DNA of 64,000 nt, taken from Streptomyces sp. S465. GTDB lineage: Bacteria; Actinomycetota; Actinomycetes; Streptomycetales; Streptomycetaceae. The DNA lies in the NCBI RefSeq assembly GCF_026898115.1, contig NZ_CP114036.1, forward strand, positions 496,001-560,000, read 5' to 3'. Below the pieces are notes generated by a model that ran no database searches, was not told the DNA's origin, and saw only the letters and a list, made by a program, of their open reading frames with translations. How positions within the stretch are numbered: position 1 is the first letter of the stretch; every line of letters begins with the position of its first letter. Both the position numbers and the translations under genes were made by a program. This document shows, piece after piece, positions 22,913 through 31,524 of the stretch.

Positions 22913-25378
22913 GTGAGCGTGCCGACGCCGCCCGGCCTTCCCCGTCCGGACCTGTGGTTCACCGCCCCGGCATCGGCCTGGGAAGAGGCGCTGCCCGTGG
23001 GCAACGGCAGGCTGGGGGCGATGGTCCACGGCGGGGTTCCGGCCGAACGGATCAGCCTCAACGAGGACACCTTCTGGTCCGGTCCGGGCGACACCGCCCC
23101 GCCCGAGGTGCCCGCGGGACTGCTGGAGGAGGTGCGCAAACTGGTCCGCGCCGGGCGGTCGGTGGCCGCGGGACGGCTGCTGCGGGCGACGCAGGGGGCC
23201 GACGCCGAGGCGTACCAGCCGGTCGGGGATCTGGAGATCAGCCATCTGGACGGGGACGGCGGCGCGGCCGCGTCCTACCGGCGGTCGCTGGATCTGCGCG
23301 ACGGAGTGGCCCGGGTGGAGCGTACCGGCGCCGACGGCTTCGCCCGGCGGCAGGAGGTGCTCGCCGGTGTGGCGCACCAGGTCGTGGCGGTGCGGCTGGC
23401 CACCGACGGCCCCCGGGGCCTGGATGTGGACCTGCGCTGGACCACCCCGCAGCGGCGGGCGCGGGTCCGGGCGCACGGCGCCGACGCGCTCGCCCTGTTG
23501 CTGGCCGCGCCGCGCCATGTCGTGCCGTGGCCCCGTCCGGAGGGGGTGGTGGCCGACGACGACGAGCGCCCGTCCCTGCGGGCGGCCGCGCTGTTCGCGG
23601 TCACGGCCGAGGGCGAGCGGGCCCGCGTCGTCGTCGAGGACCGGGCGGACGGACCGGTGGTGGCCGTGCGCGGCGCGGCCGGTGTGACGGTCTGCGTCGC
23701 GATCCGCACCGGGTTCCAGGACTGGCGGACCCCTCCGGCCGGGGACGCGGAGGGGTGTCTTGCGCGGTGTGCCGAGGACGTGGCCAGGGCTCGGGCCGCC
23801 GGGTGGGAGACGGTCCGCGCGGCACATGTCACCGAGCACCGGGCCCTGATGGACCGGGTGACGCTGGTCCTGGACGCTCCGGCGCCCGCCGGGCCCGGGG
23901 CGGGGTCCGGGTCCGCCGACCGGGGTTCAGGTCTGCCGACCGATATACGGCTGGCCCGTCGCGCGGAGGGGCATTCCGATGAACACCTCTGCGTGCTCGC
24001 CTTCGCTTTCGGCCGCTATCTGCTCGCCGCCTCGTCCCGGCCGGGAACTCAGGCCGCGCATTTGCAAGGGGTGTGGAACCACCAGGTGACCCCTCCCTGG
24101 AATTGCCAATACACGGTCAATATCAACACCGAGATGAACTACTGGCCCGCGGAGACCACCGCCCTGGCCGAATGCCATGAGCCGCTCCTGGGCCTGATCG
24201 CCGACCTGGCCCGGTCGGGGCGGGCGACCGCGCGGGCGGTCTACGGTGCCCGCGGCTGGACCTGCCACCACAACACCGATCTGTGGCGCATCACCGTCCC
24301 CGTAGGGATGGGACACGGCGATCCCATGTGGGCGCAGTGGCCGATGGGCGGCGCATGGCTGTCGGCACATCTGGCGGAGCGCTGGCGCTTCGGCCGGGAC
24401 CTCCGTTTCCTCGCCCGGGTGGCGCTGCCGATCGCGCTCGACGCGGCCCGTTTCGTCCTGGATCTGCTCGTCGAGGACGCCGACGGCCACCTGGTGACAT
24501 CGCCGTCGACCAGCCCGGAGAACCAGTTCGGGACCGAGGACGGCCCGGCGAGCGTGGACACCGGCAGCGCGATGGACCTGACCCTGGCCCGGGAGCTGTT
24601 CGCGTTCGTCCTGGAGGCACGGACCGCGCTGGACGCCGCCGGATACGCCATCGCGCCCCGGGACACCGCGGCACTGGAGGAGGTCCGTGCCGCGCTCCCC
24701 CGCCTCGCACCGGTGCGCACCGGCTCACGCGGCCAGGTCCTGGAGTGGTCGGCCGAATACCCCGAGGTGGACCCGCGCCATCGGCACCTCTCCCACCTCG
24801 TCGGCCTGTATCCCGGCCATACGATCGCCGCCGACCGGTGGCTCCGGGAGGCGGCGCGCCGTTCGCTCGGGGAGCGCGGAGACGCCGGCACCGGCTGGTC
24901 GATCGCCTGGAAGATCGGCCTGTGGGCCCGGCTGGGCGACGGACCCGCCGCACACCGGCTGCTCGGCCGGTACCTCGCCCCGGCCTGGCCGGCCGGGGAC
25001 GGCGCGGCGTCCGCGCAGGGCGGTGTCTACCGGTCGCTGCTGTGCGCCCACCCGCCGTTCCAGATCGACGGCAACTTCGGTGTCACCGCCGCGATCGCCG
25101 AAATGCTGCTGCAAAGCCACCTCGTACGGGACGGGGCTCCGCTGATCGACCTGCTGCCCGCGCTGCCTCCGCAGTGGCCGAGCGGCGCGGTGAGCGGTCT
25201 GCGCGCCCGTGGCGGGGTCACGGTCGAGGAACTGGTCTGGGCGGACGGGAACGTGGTGGCGGCGAAGCTGGCCGCGACCGCCGACACCACCGTCGAGGTC
25301 CGGTGGCGGGACGGCTGCGGCACGCGCCGCACACGACGGCTCACCCTCACCACCGGGCAGCGCGTCGCGGTCGTCTGA
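22913..25378 (+). CDS. GH95 alpha-L-fucosidase, intracellular
   Basis: This is an 821-aa GH95 enzyme (inverting; cuts alpha-1,2-linked fucose and, in some members, galactose). The N-terminal beta-domain opens with LPVGNGRLGAMVHGG. In the (alpha/alpha)6 barrel the active-site Asn pair lies in NINTEMNYWP near 402-405, the general-acid Glu in SPENQFG near 536 and the Asp in QIDGNFG near 718. There is no signal peptide, so it acts on imported oligosaccharides. The GTG start follows GAAGGGACAG. A low-complexity Gly/Ser/Pro linker occurs near residues 322-342. Plant xyloglucan or glycoprotein fucosides are likely substrates. Confidence 0.92.
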   Translation: MSVPTPPGLPRPDLWFTAPASAWEEALPVGNGRLGAMVHGGVPAERISLNEDTFWSGPGDTAPPEVPAGLLEEVRKLVRAGRSVAAGRLLRATQGADAEAYQPVGDLEISHLDGDGGAAASYRRSLDLRDGVARVERTGADGFARRQEVLAGVAHQVVAVRLATDGPRGLDVDLRWTTPQRRARVRAHGADALALLLAAPRHVVPWPRPEGVVADDDERPSLRAAALFAVTAEGERARVVVEDRADGPVVAVRGAAGVTVCVAIRTGFQDWRTPPAGDAEGCLARCAEDVARARAAGWETVRAAHVTEHRALMDRVTLVLDAPAPAGPGAGSGSADRGSGLPTDIRLARRAEGHSDEHLCVLAFAFGRYLLAASSRPGTQAAHLQGVWNHQVTPPWNCQYTVNINTEMNYWPAETTALAECHEPLLGLIADLARSGRATARAVYGARGWTCHHNTDLWRITVPVGMGHGDPMWAQWPMGGAWLSAHLAERWRFGRDLRFLARVALPIALDAARFVLDLLVEDADGHLVTSPSTSPENQFGTEDGPASVDTGSAMDLTLARELFAFVLEARTALDAAGYAIAPRDTAALEEVRAALPRLAPVRTGSRGQVLEWSAEYPEVDPRHRHLSHLVGLYPGHTIAADRWLREAARRSLGERGDAGTGWSIAWKIGLWARLGDGPAAHRLLGRYLAPAWPAGDGAASAQGGVYRSLLCAHPPFQIDGNFGVTAAIAEMLLQSHLVRDGAPLIDLLPALPPQWPSGAVSGLRARGGVTVEELVWADGNVVAAKLAATADTTVEVRWRDGCGTRRTRRLTLTTGQRVAVV

Positions 25379-25458
25379 CCGCCACCCGGATTTCGTATAC
25401 GACCGGCGTTTCGGCCGCATCATGACGACACCGAATATCAGCCGTAAAATTGCACCTT

Positions 25459-25472
25459 AATGAGCGTTCATT
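25459..25472. promoter_or_regulatory. Near-palindrome AATGAGCGTTCATT, TetR-like operator
   Basis: A 14-bp near-palindrome lies in the unusually AT-rich 252-bp gap between the fucosidase and asnB. Its form (TGA.CG.TCA) resembles TetR-family operators. It is about 160 bp upstream of the asnB start and may mark a promoter. Confidence 0.4.
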
Positions 25473-25578
25473 TTCGGACAGCGATCACGCCGAAACTCAC
25501 TATTAACAGGAATTTACCAGTGAGAAATACCACCCGCCGAGAGGACAGCGGACGGTAGCGATCCCCCTCCGGAGAGGT

Positions 25579-25603
25579 AGATGGTTCTCACAGGCAACCA
25601 TCT
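25579..25603 (+). promoter_or_regulatory. Stem-loop in the asnB leader
   Basis: AGATGGTT (25579-25586) pairs perfectly with AACCATCT (25596-25603) across a 9-nt loop, ending 27 nt before the asnB GTG. It lacks a U-tract, so a leader regulatory element is possible. Confidence 0.4.
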
Positions 25604-25630
25604 CCCGTTGAGAGAAAGGGATGATGCACT

Positions 25631-27463
25631 GTGTGCGGCATCACCGGCTGGGTCTCCTACCGCCGCGACCTGACCTTTCACCGCCAGCTCCTCGACACCA
25701 TGACGGAGACGATGGCCTGCCGGGGCCCGGACGCGGCCGGAGCGTGGGTGACCGGCCGGGCGGCGCTCGGCCACCGCCGGCTGGCCGTCATCGACCTGCC
25801 CGGCGGAGCCCAGCCCATGACCGTCGACACGGCCGACGGGCCGGTCAGCATGGTCTACTCCGGTGAGGCGTACAACTTCACCGAGCTGCGCGATGAGCTG
25901 CGCCGCAGGGGCCACGGCTTCACCACCGACTCCGACACCGAGGTCGTCCTGCGCGGCTACCTCGAGTGGGGTGAGTCCCTCACCGAGAAGCTGAACGGCA
26001 TGTACGCCTTCGCCATCTGGGACTCCCGCACCGAGAAGCTGGTGATGGTCCGGGACCGGATGGGCATCAAGCCGTTCTACTACTACGAGACCGACGACGG
26101 CGTCCTGTTCGGCTCCGAGCCCAAGGCCATCCTCGCCAACCCGCTCGCCGCCCCCGTGGTCGGCCTCGACGGGCTGCGGGAGATCTTCTCCTTCGCCAAG
26201 ACCCCGGGCCATGCGGTCTGGCGGGGCATGAAGGAGCTGCGCCCCGGCCACATCGCCGTCGTCGACCGCAACGGCCTGCGCGAACAGGCGTACTGGCGCC
26301 TGGAGGTCTCCGAGCACACCGACAGCCAGGAAGCGACCGTCGCCCATGTGCGGGAGCTGCTGGAGGACATCATCGCCCGTCAGCTGGTGGCCGATGTGCC
26401 CCGCTGCACCCTGCTCTCCGGCGGGCTGGACTCCTCGGCGATGACCTCGCTGGCCGCCCGCCGGCTGGGCGAGCAGGGCGAGACCGTGCGCAGCTTCGCC
26501 GTGGACTTCCCCAACCAGGCGGAGAACTTCCGCGCGATCGACGTGGCGCCCAGCGTCGACACGCCCTATGTGCACGCCGTGGCCGAGCATGTGAAGTGCG
26601 ACCACCGGGACATCGTGCTCGACGGCTCCGCGCTGTCCGACCCGGCCGTCAGGCGGGCCGCCATCGCGGCGAGGGACCTGCCGCTCGGGCTCGGCGACCG
26701 GGACAACTCGCTCTATTTGCTGTTCAAGGCCGTGCGCGAACAGTCGACCGTGGCCCTGTCGGGCGAGTCGGCCGATGAGGTGTTCGGCGGTTACCCGTGG
26801 TTCCACGACGAGCGGCGCGAGGCCGACACCTTCCCGTGGCTCGCCGGAGGAGCCACGCTCGGCGAGACCAAGAGCCTGCTGTCCGACGACCTCAAGGAAA
26901 AGCTCGACCTGGACACCTACCTCCATGACCACTACCTCACCGCGGTGAACGAGGCCCCGGTCAAGGACGGTGAGACCGGTCTGGAGAAGCGCATGCGGCA
27001 GGTCTGCTACCTGCACCTCACCCGCATGGTCAACACGCTGCTGGACCGCAAGGACCGGATGAGCATGGCCGTGGGTCTGGAAGTCAGGGTGCCGTTCTGC
27101 GACCACCGCCTCGTCTCCTACGTCTTCAACACCCCCTGGTCGCTGAAGACGTTCGACGGGCGGGAGAAGAGCATCCTGCGCGAGGCCACCCGCGATGTGC
27201 TGCCCGAATCCGTCGCCAACCGCAAGAAGAGCGGTTACCCCGGCAGCTTCGACCCCAACTATCTCGCCGCCATCAAGCGGCAGGCGGGCGACCTCCTCAC
27301 CTCGGGACACCCGGCCCTCGAGCTGTGCCGCGCCGAAACGCTGAAGGAGGCGATCGAGGCGCCCGCGGAGGCCATCTCCACCCGGCAGCGCGCCGTCATC
27401 GAACGCGCCCTCGACCTGGCGACCTGGATCGACCTGCGCAAGCCCACCATCACGCTGGACTGA
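25631..27463 (+). CDS. asnB: Glutamine-hydrolysing asparagine synthetase
   Basis: This is a 610-aa class-II amidotransferase/asparagine synthetase. The catalytic Cys2 (M-CGITGW) shows that the GTG at 25631 is the exact start. The glutaminase domain spans about residues 1-190. The synthetase domain has the pyrophosphate loop SGGLDSSA near 262 and later GESADEVFGGYPW and RKDRMSMAVGLEVRVPF. It makes Asn from Asp, Gln and ATP. It is monocistronic, bounded by an AT-rich promoter region with a leader hairpin and a 20-bp terminator stem. AsnB paralogues in streptomycetes also serve in peptide tailoring, but no such partner is near. Confidence 0.95.
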   Translation: MCGITGWVSYRRDLTFHRQLLDTMTETMACRGPDAAGAWVTGRAALGHRRLAVIDLPGGAQPMTVDTADGPVSMVYSGEAYNFTELRDELRRRGHGFTTDSDTEVVLRGYLEWGESLTEKLNGMYAFAIWDSRTEKLVMVRDRMGIKPFYYYETDDGVLFGSEPKAILANPLAAPVVGLDGLREIFSFAKTPGHAVWRGMKELRPGHIAVVDRNGLREQAYWRLEVSEHTDSQEATVAHVRELLEDIIARQLVADVPRCTLLSGGLDSSAMTSLAARRLGEQGETVRSFAVDFPNQAENFRAIDVAPSVDTPYVHAVAEHVKCDHRDIVLDGSALSDPAVRRAAIAARDLPLGLGDRDNSLYLLFKAVREQSTVALSGESADEVFGGYPWFHDERREADTFPWLAGGATLGETKSLLSDDLKEKLDLDTYLHDHYLTAVNEAPVKDGETGLEKRMRQVCYLHLTRMVNTLLDRKDRMSMAVGLEVRVPFCDHRLVSYVFNTPWSLKTFDGREKSILREATRDVLPESVANRKKSGYPGSFDPNYLAAIKRQAGDLLTSGHPALELCRAETLKEAIEAPAEAISTRQRAVIERALDLATWIDLRKPTITLD

Positions 27464-27488
27464 CCCCCGCGGCCCGGCCGCACCACAG

Positions 27489-27530
27489 GTGGTGGACGGG
27501 GACCTGGCCCGCCAGGTCCCCGTCCACCAC
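27489..27530. terminator. Very strong bidirectional terminator after asnB
   Basis: This is a perfect 20-bp stem (GTGGTGGACGGGGACCTGGC at 27489-27508 with 27511-27530) and a minimal loop. It sits between the convergent asnB and TetR genes and serves both. Confidence 0.93.
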
Positions 27531-27539
27531 CCTTGCGTT

Positions 27540-28217
27540 CTACCGCGTTTCCCGCGGCCGCTCCCCCGGCGTCTGCTCGACGACGGGCAGACCGGCCGGC
27601 GCGGCCGTGAGGTAGCGGATGACCATCGCGGCCAGTTCGTTCTCGAGCCGGACGGGGTCGACGGTGTCGGGCGCGGCGATGAGCATGTGGACGACCAGTT
27701 CGATCGTGGTCACGATGAGCCGGGCGGCGACTTCGGTGTCCTCGACCACGGCCTCGGGATGGCTTTCGAGCAACTCCCGGGTGTAGGCGATCCGTTCCCG
27801 CTCCTGCCGGGCCATCTTCTCGATCAACCCGGGCACCCGGCGCCCGTGTTCGACCATGACGCGGAGCAACCGCGGGTCGTCACGGTGGTTCTCGATCGCG
27901 GTGCGCACGAAACCGCGCATGATCTCTTCGAGGGAGTCGGGCGACTCCTCCTGCTGGCGACGCCTGACGGCGGCCTCCCCGGCATCGAGGTGGCGGGTCA
28001 GCAGCTCGACCAGGATGGCGTCCTTGTTCGGGTAGTACTGGTACAGCGAGCCGATGGAGACCCGCGCGCGTTCGGCGATGCGGTTGGTGGTCCCGGCGGC
28101 GTAGCCGTATTCGGCGAAAACGTGAGCAGCCGCGGTGAGGATGCGCTGCCGGGTGAGTTCCGCTCGGGCCTGGCGTGGCTGTTTACGTGGCTGAAGTCCG
28201 TGCCGGCCTGACGTCAT
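27540..28217 (-). CDS. TetR/AcrR family regulator
   Basis: This is a 225-aa repressor with a typical N-terminal helix-turn-helix (ILTAAAHVFAEYGY...TTNRIAERARVSIGSLYQYYPNKDAIL, residues 26-70) and a helical ligand domain. The C-terminal part contains a TetR_C-type pattern (DTEVAARLIVTTIELVVHML). The start follows AGGAGGTG. It is divergent from the PNPOx-VanB-SIP cluster, with a 14-bp near-palindrome in the shared promoter region, so it probably represses that cluster and itself. Confidence 0.92.
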   Translation of the reverse strand: MTSGRHGLQPRKQPRQARAELTRQRILTAAAHVFAEYGYAAGTTNRIAERARVSIGSLYQYYPNKDAILVELLTRHLDAGEAAVRRRQQEESPDSLEEIMRGFVRTAIENHRDDPRLLRVMVEHGRRVPGLIEKMARQERERIAYTRELLESHPEAVVEDTEVAARLIVTTIELVVHMLIAAPDTVDPVRLENELAAMVIRYLTAAPAGLPVVEQTPGERPRETR

Positions 28218-28261
28218 GACACCTCCTGGACGGCGCCTGGGAAAGCGAGTGGCGCAGGACC

Positions 28262-28275
28262 TGAGTAATTGCTCA
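28262..28275. promoter_or_regulatory. TetR operator candidate TGAGTAATTGCTCA
   Basis: A 14-bp palindrome with one mismatched pair lies in the 194-bp gap between the divergent TetR and PNPOx-like genes, 45 bp from the TetR start. Position and symmetry fit an autoregulatory operator. Confidence 0.65.
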
Positions 28276-28411
28276 CAATAGTGCCACGAGCTGCGGCGGA
28301 GCGGTCAACGACCGCGGTCGGCAGCGCGGCGGGAGCGGGCGTCCGGCTCCGGCCCGTGCGTCCGCCGCCTCCCCCGCCCGTTCACCCGATCCCCTCCCCG
28401 AAGGAGTCTTC

Positions 28412-29041
28412 GTGACGCAGACCAGCACGCGCCCTCGGCGGGTGTCACCGGCCGAGGTCCGCGCCCGGCTCGGTGCGCCCGACGCCATGGTCAAGGAGAA
28501 GATCCTCGACCACATCGACGACGAGTTCCACCGCTTCATCGCGCATTCGCCGTTCCTGGTCATGGCCACCGCGGACGCCGCGGGGCGCGCCGACTCCTCA
28601 CCCCGTGGCGACTACCCGGGATTCGTGAAGGTCCTCGACGAGCACACGCTCGCCATCCCCGACCGGCCCGGCAACCGGATCGCCGACTCGTTCCGCAACC
28701 TCGCCGAGAACGACGGGATCGGGCTGCTGTTCCTCGTCCCGGGCGTGCGGGAGACGCTGCGGGTCAACGGCCGCGGGTATCCGACCGACGAACCCGATGT
28801 GCTCGCCCGGATGCAGACCGAGGCCAGGACACCGGAGTTGGCCATCATCGTCGAGGTGGCGGAGGCCTATGGGCACTGCGGCCGCGCGATCGTCCGGTCC
28901 CGGCTGTGGGACCCCGCGAGCCAGGCCCTCGCCGACGAACTGCCGTCGGCCGGCGAGATGTTCGCCACCCAGCTGGGACTCGACATCGCGCCCGAGGTCC
29001 TGGACCAGGTCCTCGAAGACAGTTACCGCACCCTCTACTGA
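28412..29041 (+). CDS. Pyridoxamine-5'-phosphate-oxidase-like FMN protein
   Basis: This is a 209-aa split-barrel flavoprotein of the PNPOx-like group. The core is ...HSPFLVMATADAAGRADSSPRGDYPGFVKV, IPDRPGNRIADSFRNL and GIGLLFLVPG, which fits the FMN-binding MSMEG_1061-type subfamily rather than true PdxH. Such proteins reduce or detoxify small molecules, and the substrate here is unknown. The GTG at 28412 follows GAAGGAG. It heads a three-gene set with a reductase that could deliver electrons. Confidence 0.85.
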   Translation: MTQTSTRPRRVSPAEVRARLGAPDAMVKEKILDHIDDEFHRFIAHSPFLVMATADAAGRADSSPRGDYPGFVKVLDEHTLAIPDRPGNRIADSFRNLAENDGIGLLFLVPGVRETLRVNGRGYPTDEPDVLARMQTEARTPELAIIVEVAEAYGHCGRAIVRSRLWDPASQALADELPSAGEMFATQLGLDIAPEVLDQVLEDSYRTLY

Positions 29042-29064
29042 GCACGCCACAAGGTGGATCACCC

Positions 29065-29973
29065 ATGCAACAGACCATCGTCGACCACATCGAGCGGGTC
29101 GCCGAAGACGTCGTCTCCCTCGTCCTGCGCGGCGCCACCGGTCCGCTGGCGCCCTGGGAGCCGGGCGCCCATGTCGACCTGGCCCTGCCGAACTGGCTGA
29201 CCCGGCAGTACTCGCTGTGCGGAGACCCGGCGGACCGGGAGTCCTACCGCGTCGCGATACGGTACGAGCGGCTCAGCCGGGGCGGTTCGGAGTACATCCA
29301 CCGGTTCCTGCGCCAGGGCCGCACCCTCGAGGTGTCGCTGCCCCGGAACCACTTCCCGCTCCATCCCGCACCGGAGTATCTCTTCCTGGCCGGCGGGATC
29401 GGCATCACCCCCATCCTGCCGATGCTGCGGGCGGCCACCGCCGCGGGCGTTCCGGCGTCGCTGGTGTACCTGGGGCAGTCGGTGGAGACCATGCCCTTCG
29501 TCGACGAACTGCGCGCCCGCCACGGCGATCGGGTACGGATCGTCGCCACGCGGCAGCAGGGCAGGCCGGACCTGGCCGCCCTGGCGTCCGCGCTGAACCC
29601 CGGTGCGCTGGTCTACGCCTGCGGCCCCACCTCGATGCTCACCGCGGCGGAGGCCGCCTTCCCCGCCGGACGGCTGCACGCCGAGCGGTTCCGCCCGGTG
29701 CCCAGGTCGTTCGCCCCCGACACGGAATTCGAGGCGGTGTGCGCCCGGTCGGGGCGGACGGTCCAGGTGGCGCCCGGCGAGTCGCTGCTGGACGCGCTGA
29801 ACCACGCCGGAACGCCCGTGGCCTCCGGATGCCGCGAAGGTGTCTGCGGCAGCTGCGAAATCGGCGTCCTCGACGGCGAGCCCGAGCACCGGGACGACAT
29901 CGGCGCCCCCACGGGCCGGATGTACGCCTGTGTCTCCCGCGCACTGTCCCCCCGGCTCGTCCTGGACCTGTGA
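29065..29973 (+). CDS. PDR/VanB-type oxidoreductase with C-terminal [2Fe-2S] domain
   Basis: This is a 302-aa reductase with the same architecture as the IacF-like protein: flavin-binding RQYSLCG near 51, NAD-binding GGIGITPILPM near 112 and the cluster-binding CREGVCGSC near 256, with a last Cys near the end. No Rieske oxygenase is nearby. Its partner is either the PNPOx-like flavoprotein before it or an unlinked oxygenase. The ATG at 29065 follows AAGGTGG, and it starts 23 nt after the previous stop. Confidence 0.9.
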   Translation: MQQTIVDHIERVAEDVVSLVLRGATGPLAPWEPGAHVDLALPNWLTRQYSLCGDPADRESYRVAIRYERLSRGGSEYIHRFLRQGRTLEVSLPRNHFPLHPAPEYLFLAGGIGITPILPMLRAATAAGVPASLVYLGQSVETMPFVDELRARHGDRVRIVATRQQGRPDLAALASALNPGALVYACGPTSMLTAAEAAFPAGRLHAERFRPVPRSFAPDTEFEAVCARSGRTVQVAPGESLLDALNHAGTPVASGCREGVCGSCEIGVLDGEPEHRDDIGAPTGRMYACVSRALSPRLVLDL

Positions 29974-30015
29974 CCGCGGCGGCGAGCGGACCCGAAACGG
30001 AAGGCGGAGGAAGAC

Positions 30016-30819
30016 ATGTTGCCCAAGGTGCGCACCCCCCAATCACGGCGAATGATCACCCTGGAGGTGCGCGGGAACACGAAGCTGACACCCGGTTTCA
30101 CGACCATCACGCTCGGCGGCCCGGAACTGGAACACCTGACGCCCATGGGCTTCGACCAGACCGTGCGGCTGTTCTTTCCCCGCGAGGGGCAGGACAGCCT
30201 GAGAATGCCCAAGCTCTCCAGCGAGGCGTGGATGGCGGAGATACTCCTGCTGCCGAAATCACGCAGACCCTGGGTGCGCAACTACACCATCCGGCGAGTC
30301 CGGCCGGAACGCGGCGAAGTGGACATCGAGTTCGCCCTGCACGGCGACTCCCCGGCCTCCGCCTGGGCCCGGCGCGCCCGGCCCGGGGACCCGGCGGGCA
30401 TCTTCGACATGGGCCTGACCTATCTGCCGCCGGCGCATGCCACCTGGCAGCTGCTCGCCGGGGACGAGAGCGCCGTGCCCGCGATCCTCGCCATCCTCGA
30501 GCACGCCCCCGCGTCGCTGGCCGCGGAGGTCTTCCTGGAGGTGTCCGAGACCGCCGACATACGCCCGGACATCATCGCCCCCGAAGGCGTTCGGGTGCGG
30601 TGGCTGGCCCGGAACGGCGCGGGCACCCTGCCCGGCAGACAGGCGCTCGAAGCGATCAAGGAGTCGTCGCTGCGACCGGGCCGGTTCTACACCTGGGTCG
30701 CCGGGGAGGCCGGACTGGCCACCGGGCTCCGCCGTCATCTGGTGCACGACCGCGCCGTGCCGAAGCCGGACATCGCGTTCTTCGGGTACTGGCGGCACGG
30801 CCGCTCCAGCCCCGGCTGA
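30016..30819 (+). CDS. Siderophore-interacting protein (SIP) family flavin reductase
   Basis: This is a 267-aa protein of the ViuB/SIP family, FAD- and NAD(P)H-dependent reductases that release iron from ferric siderophores. The FAD-binding RPWVRNYTIRR is near 85-95 and GDESAVPAILAIL near 156, and the C-terminal AGEAGLATGLRRHLV and FFGYWRHG are typical. It follows the VanB-type reductase by 42 nt with a strong GGAGGAAG. This suggests the cluster has an iron or flavin-reduction role; no siderophore genes are visible here. Confidence 0.88.
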   Translation: MLPKVRTPQSRRMITLEVRGNTKLTPGFTTITLGGPELEHLTPMGFDQTVRLFFPREGQDSLRMPKLSSEAWMAEILLLPKSRRPWVRNYTIRRVRPERGEVDIEFALHGDSPASAWARRARPGDPAGIFDMGLTYLPPAHATWQLLAGDESAVPAILAILEHAPASLAAEVFLEVSETADIRPDIIAPEGVRVRWLARNGAGTLPGRQALEAIKESSLRPGRFYTWVAGEAGLATGLRRHLVHDRAVPKPDIAFFGYWRHGRSSPG

Positions 30820-30830
30820 TCGCCGGGAGC

Positions 30831-31433
30831 TCACACCGGTGGCTGGGGGTCGTACTGGATGCCACGCCGCACCTGACGCGCGCGCTCCGGCGACACCAGC
30901 CTGGCCACCAGGTGGAGAGCCATGTCGATACCGGCCGAGATCCCCGCGGAGGTGATCACGTCACCGTCGTCGACGAACCGCTCCCCGGGCCGCACCTCGA
31001 TCGTCGCGTCGAGCTCCGCGAGCCGGTCCAGCGACGCCCAGTGCGTGGTCGCGGGCCGCCCGGTCAGCAACCCGGCCGCGGCATAGACCAGCGAGCCGGT
31101 GCACACACTCGTCATCAGGGGAACCGCTCGCCGCTGGGAGCGGACCCACTGAAGGTGCCGGTCGTCCGTCAGCTGCGGCCGGGTCCCCTGGCCGCCGGGG
31201 TGCAGCAGCACATCCAGTGCGGGCAGGTCGGCCATCGCGTGATGCGCCGCGACGGTGAGTCCCTTCGCGCAGGTGACGGGGTTGCCGTCGGCGGAGAAGC
31301 AGAACACCTGCCACCCGTCCGCGGCGAAGTTGCGCGTCCAGTACGACAGCACCTCCCACGGACCGATGGCGTCCAGCTCTTCCACCTCCGGGAACAGCAG
31401 GATCCCGATCTTCCGCGTGTCGTCGTGGGCCAT
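30831..31433 (-). CDS. DJ-1/PfpI (GATase1-like) family protein
   Basis: This is a 200-aa class-I amidotransferase-like protein of the ThiJ/PfpI family. It has the nucleophile-elbow Cys in TSVCTGSLVYAAAGLL, an acidic residue early in LFPEVEELDAIGPWEVL and HPGGQGTRP. Related proteins include isonitrile hydratases and AraC-linked sensor domains; the substrate cannot be read. It is convergent with the SIP gene with an 11-nt gap. The ATG at 31433 gives the family's N-terminus, although its Shine-Dalgarno is weak. Confidence 0.85.
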   Translation of the reverse strand: MAHDDTRKIGILLFPEVEELDAIGPWEVLSYWTRNFAADGWQVFCFSADGNPVTCAKGLTVAAHHAMADLPALDVLLHPGGQGTRPQLTDDRHLQWVRSQRRAVPLMTSVCTGSLVYAAAGLLTGRPATTHWASLDRLAELDATIEVRPGERFVDDGDVITSAGISAGIDMALHLVARLVSPERARQVRRGIQYDPQPPV

Positions 31434-31524
31434 GCCGCGATCCAACCAGACCCGCGTCCGCCCGGCCACGGGTTTCCCTCGCGGCCGGGCGCGGCGGATG
31501 CCCCCCGGCGGGACCGCGGGCGGA

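Noticed and set aside
28266..28281. ATTGCTCACAAT resembling the E. coli lac operator half-site TTGTGAGC
   Set aside because: A LacI site here has no supporting regulator; the overlapping TGAGTAATTGCTCA palindrome next to a TetR gene explains the sequence better.
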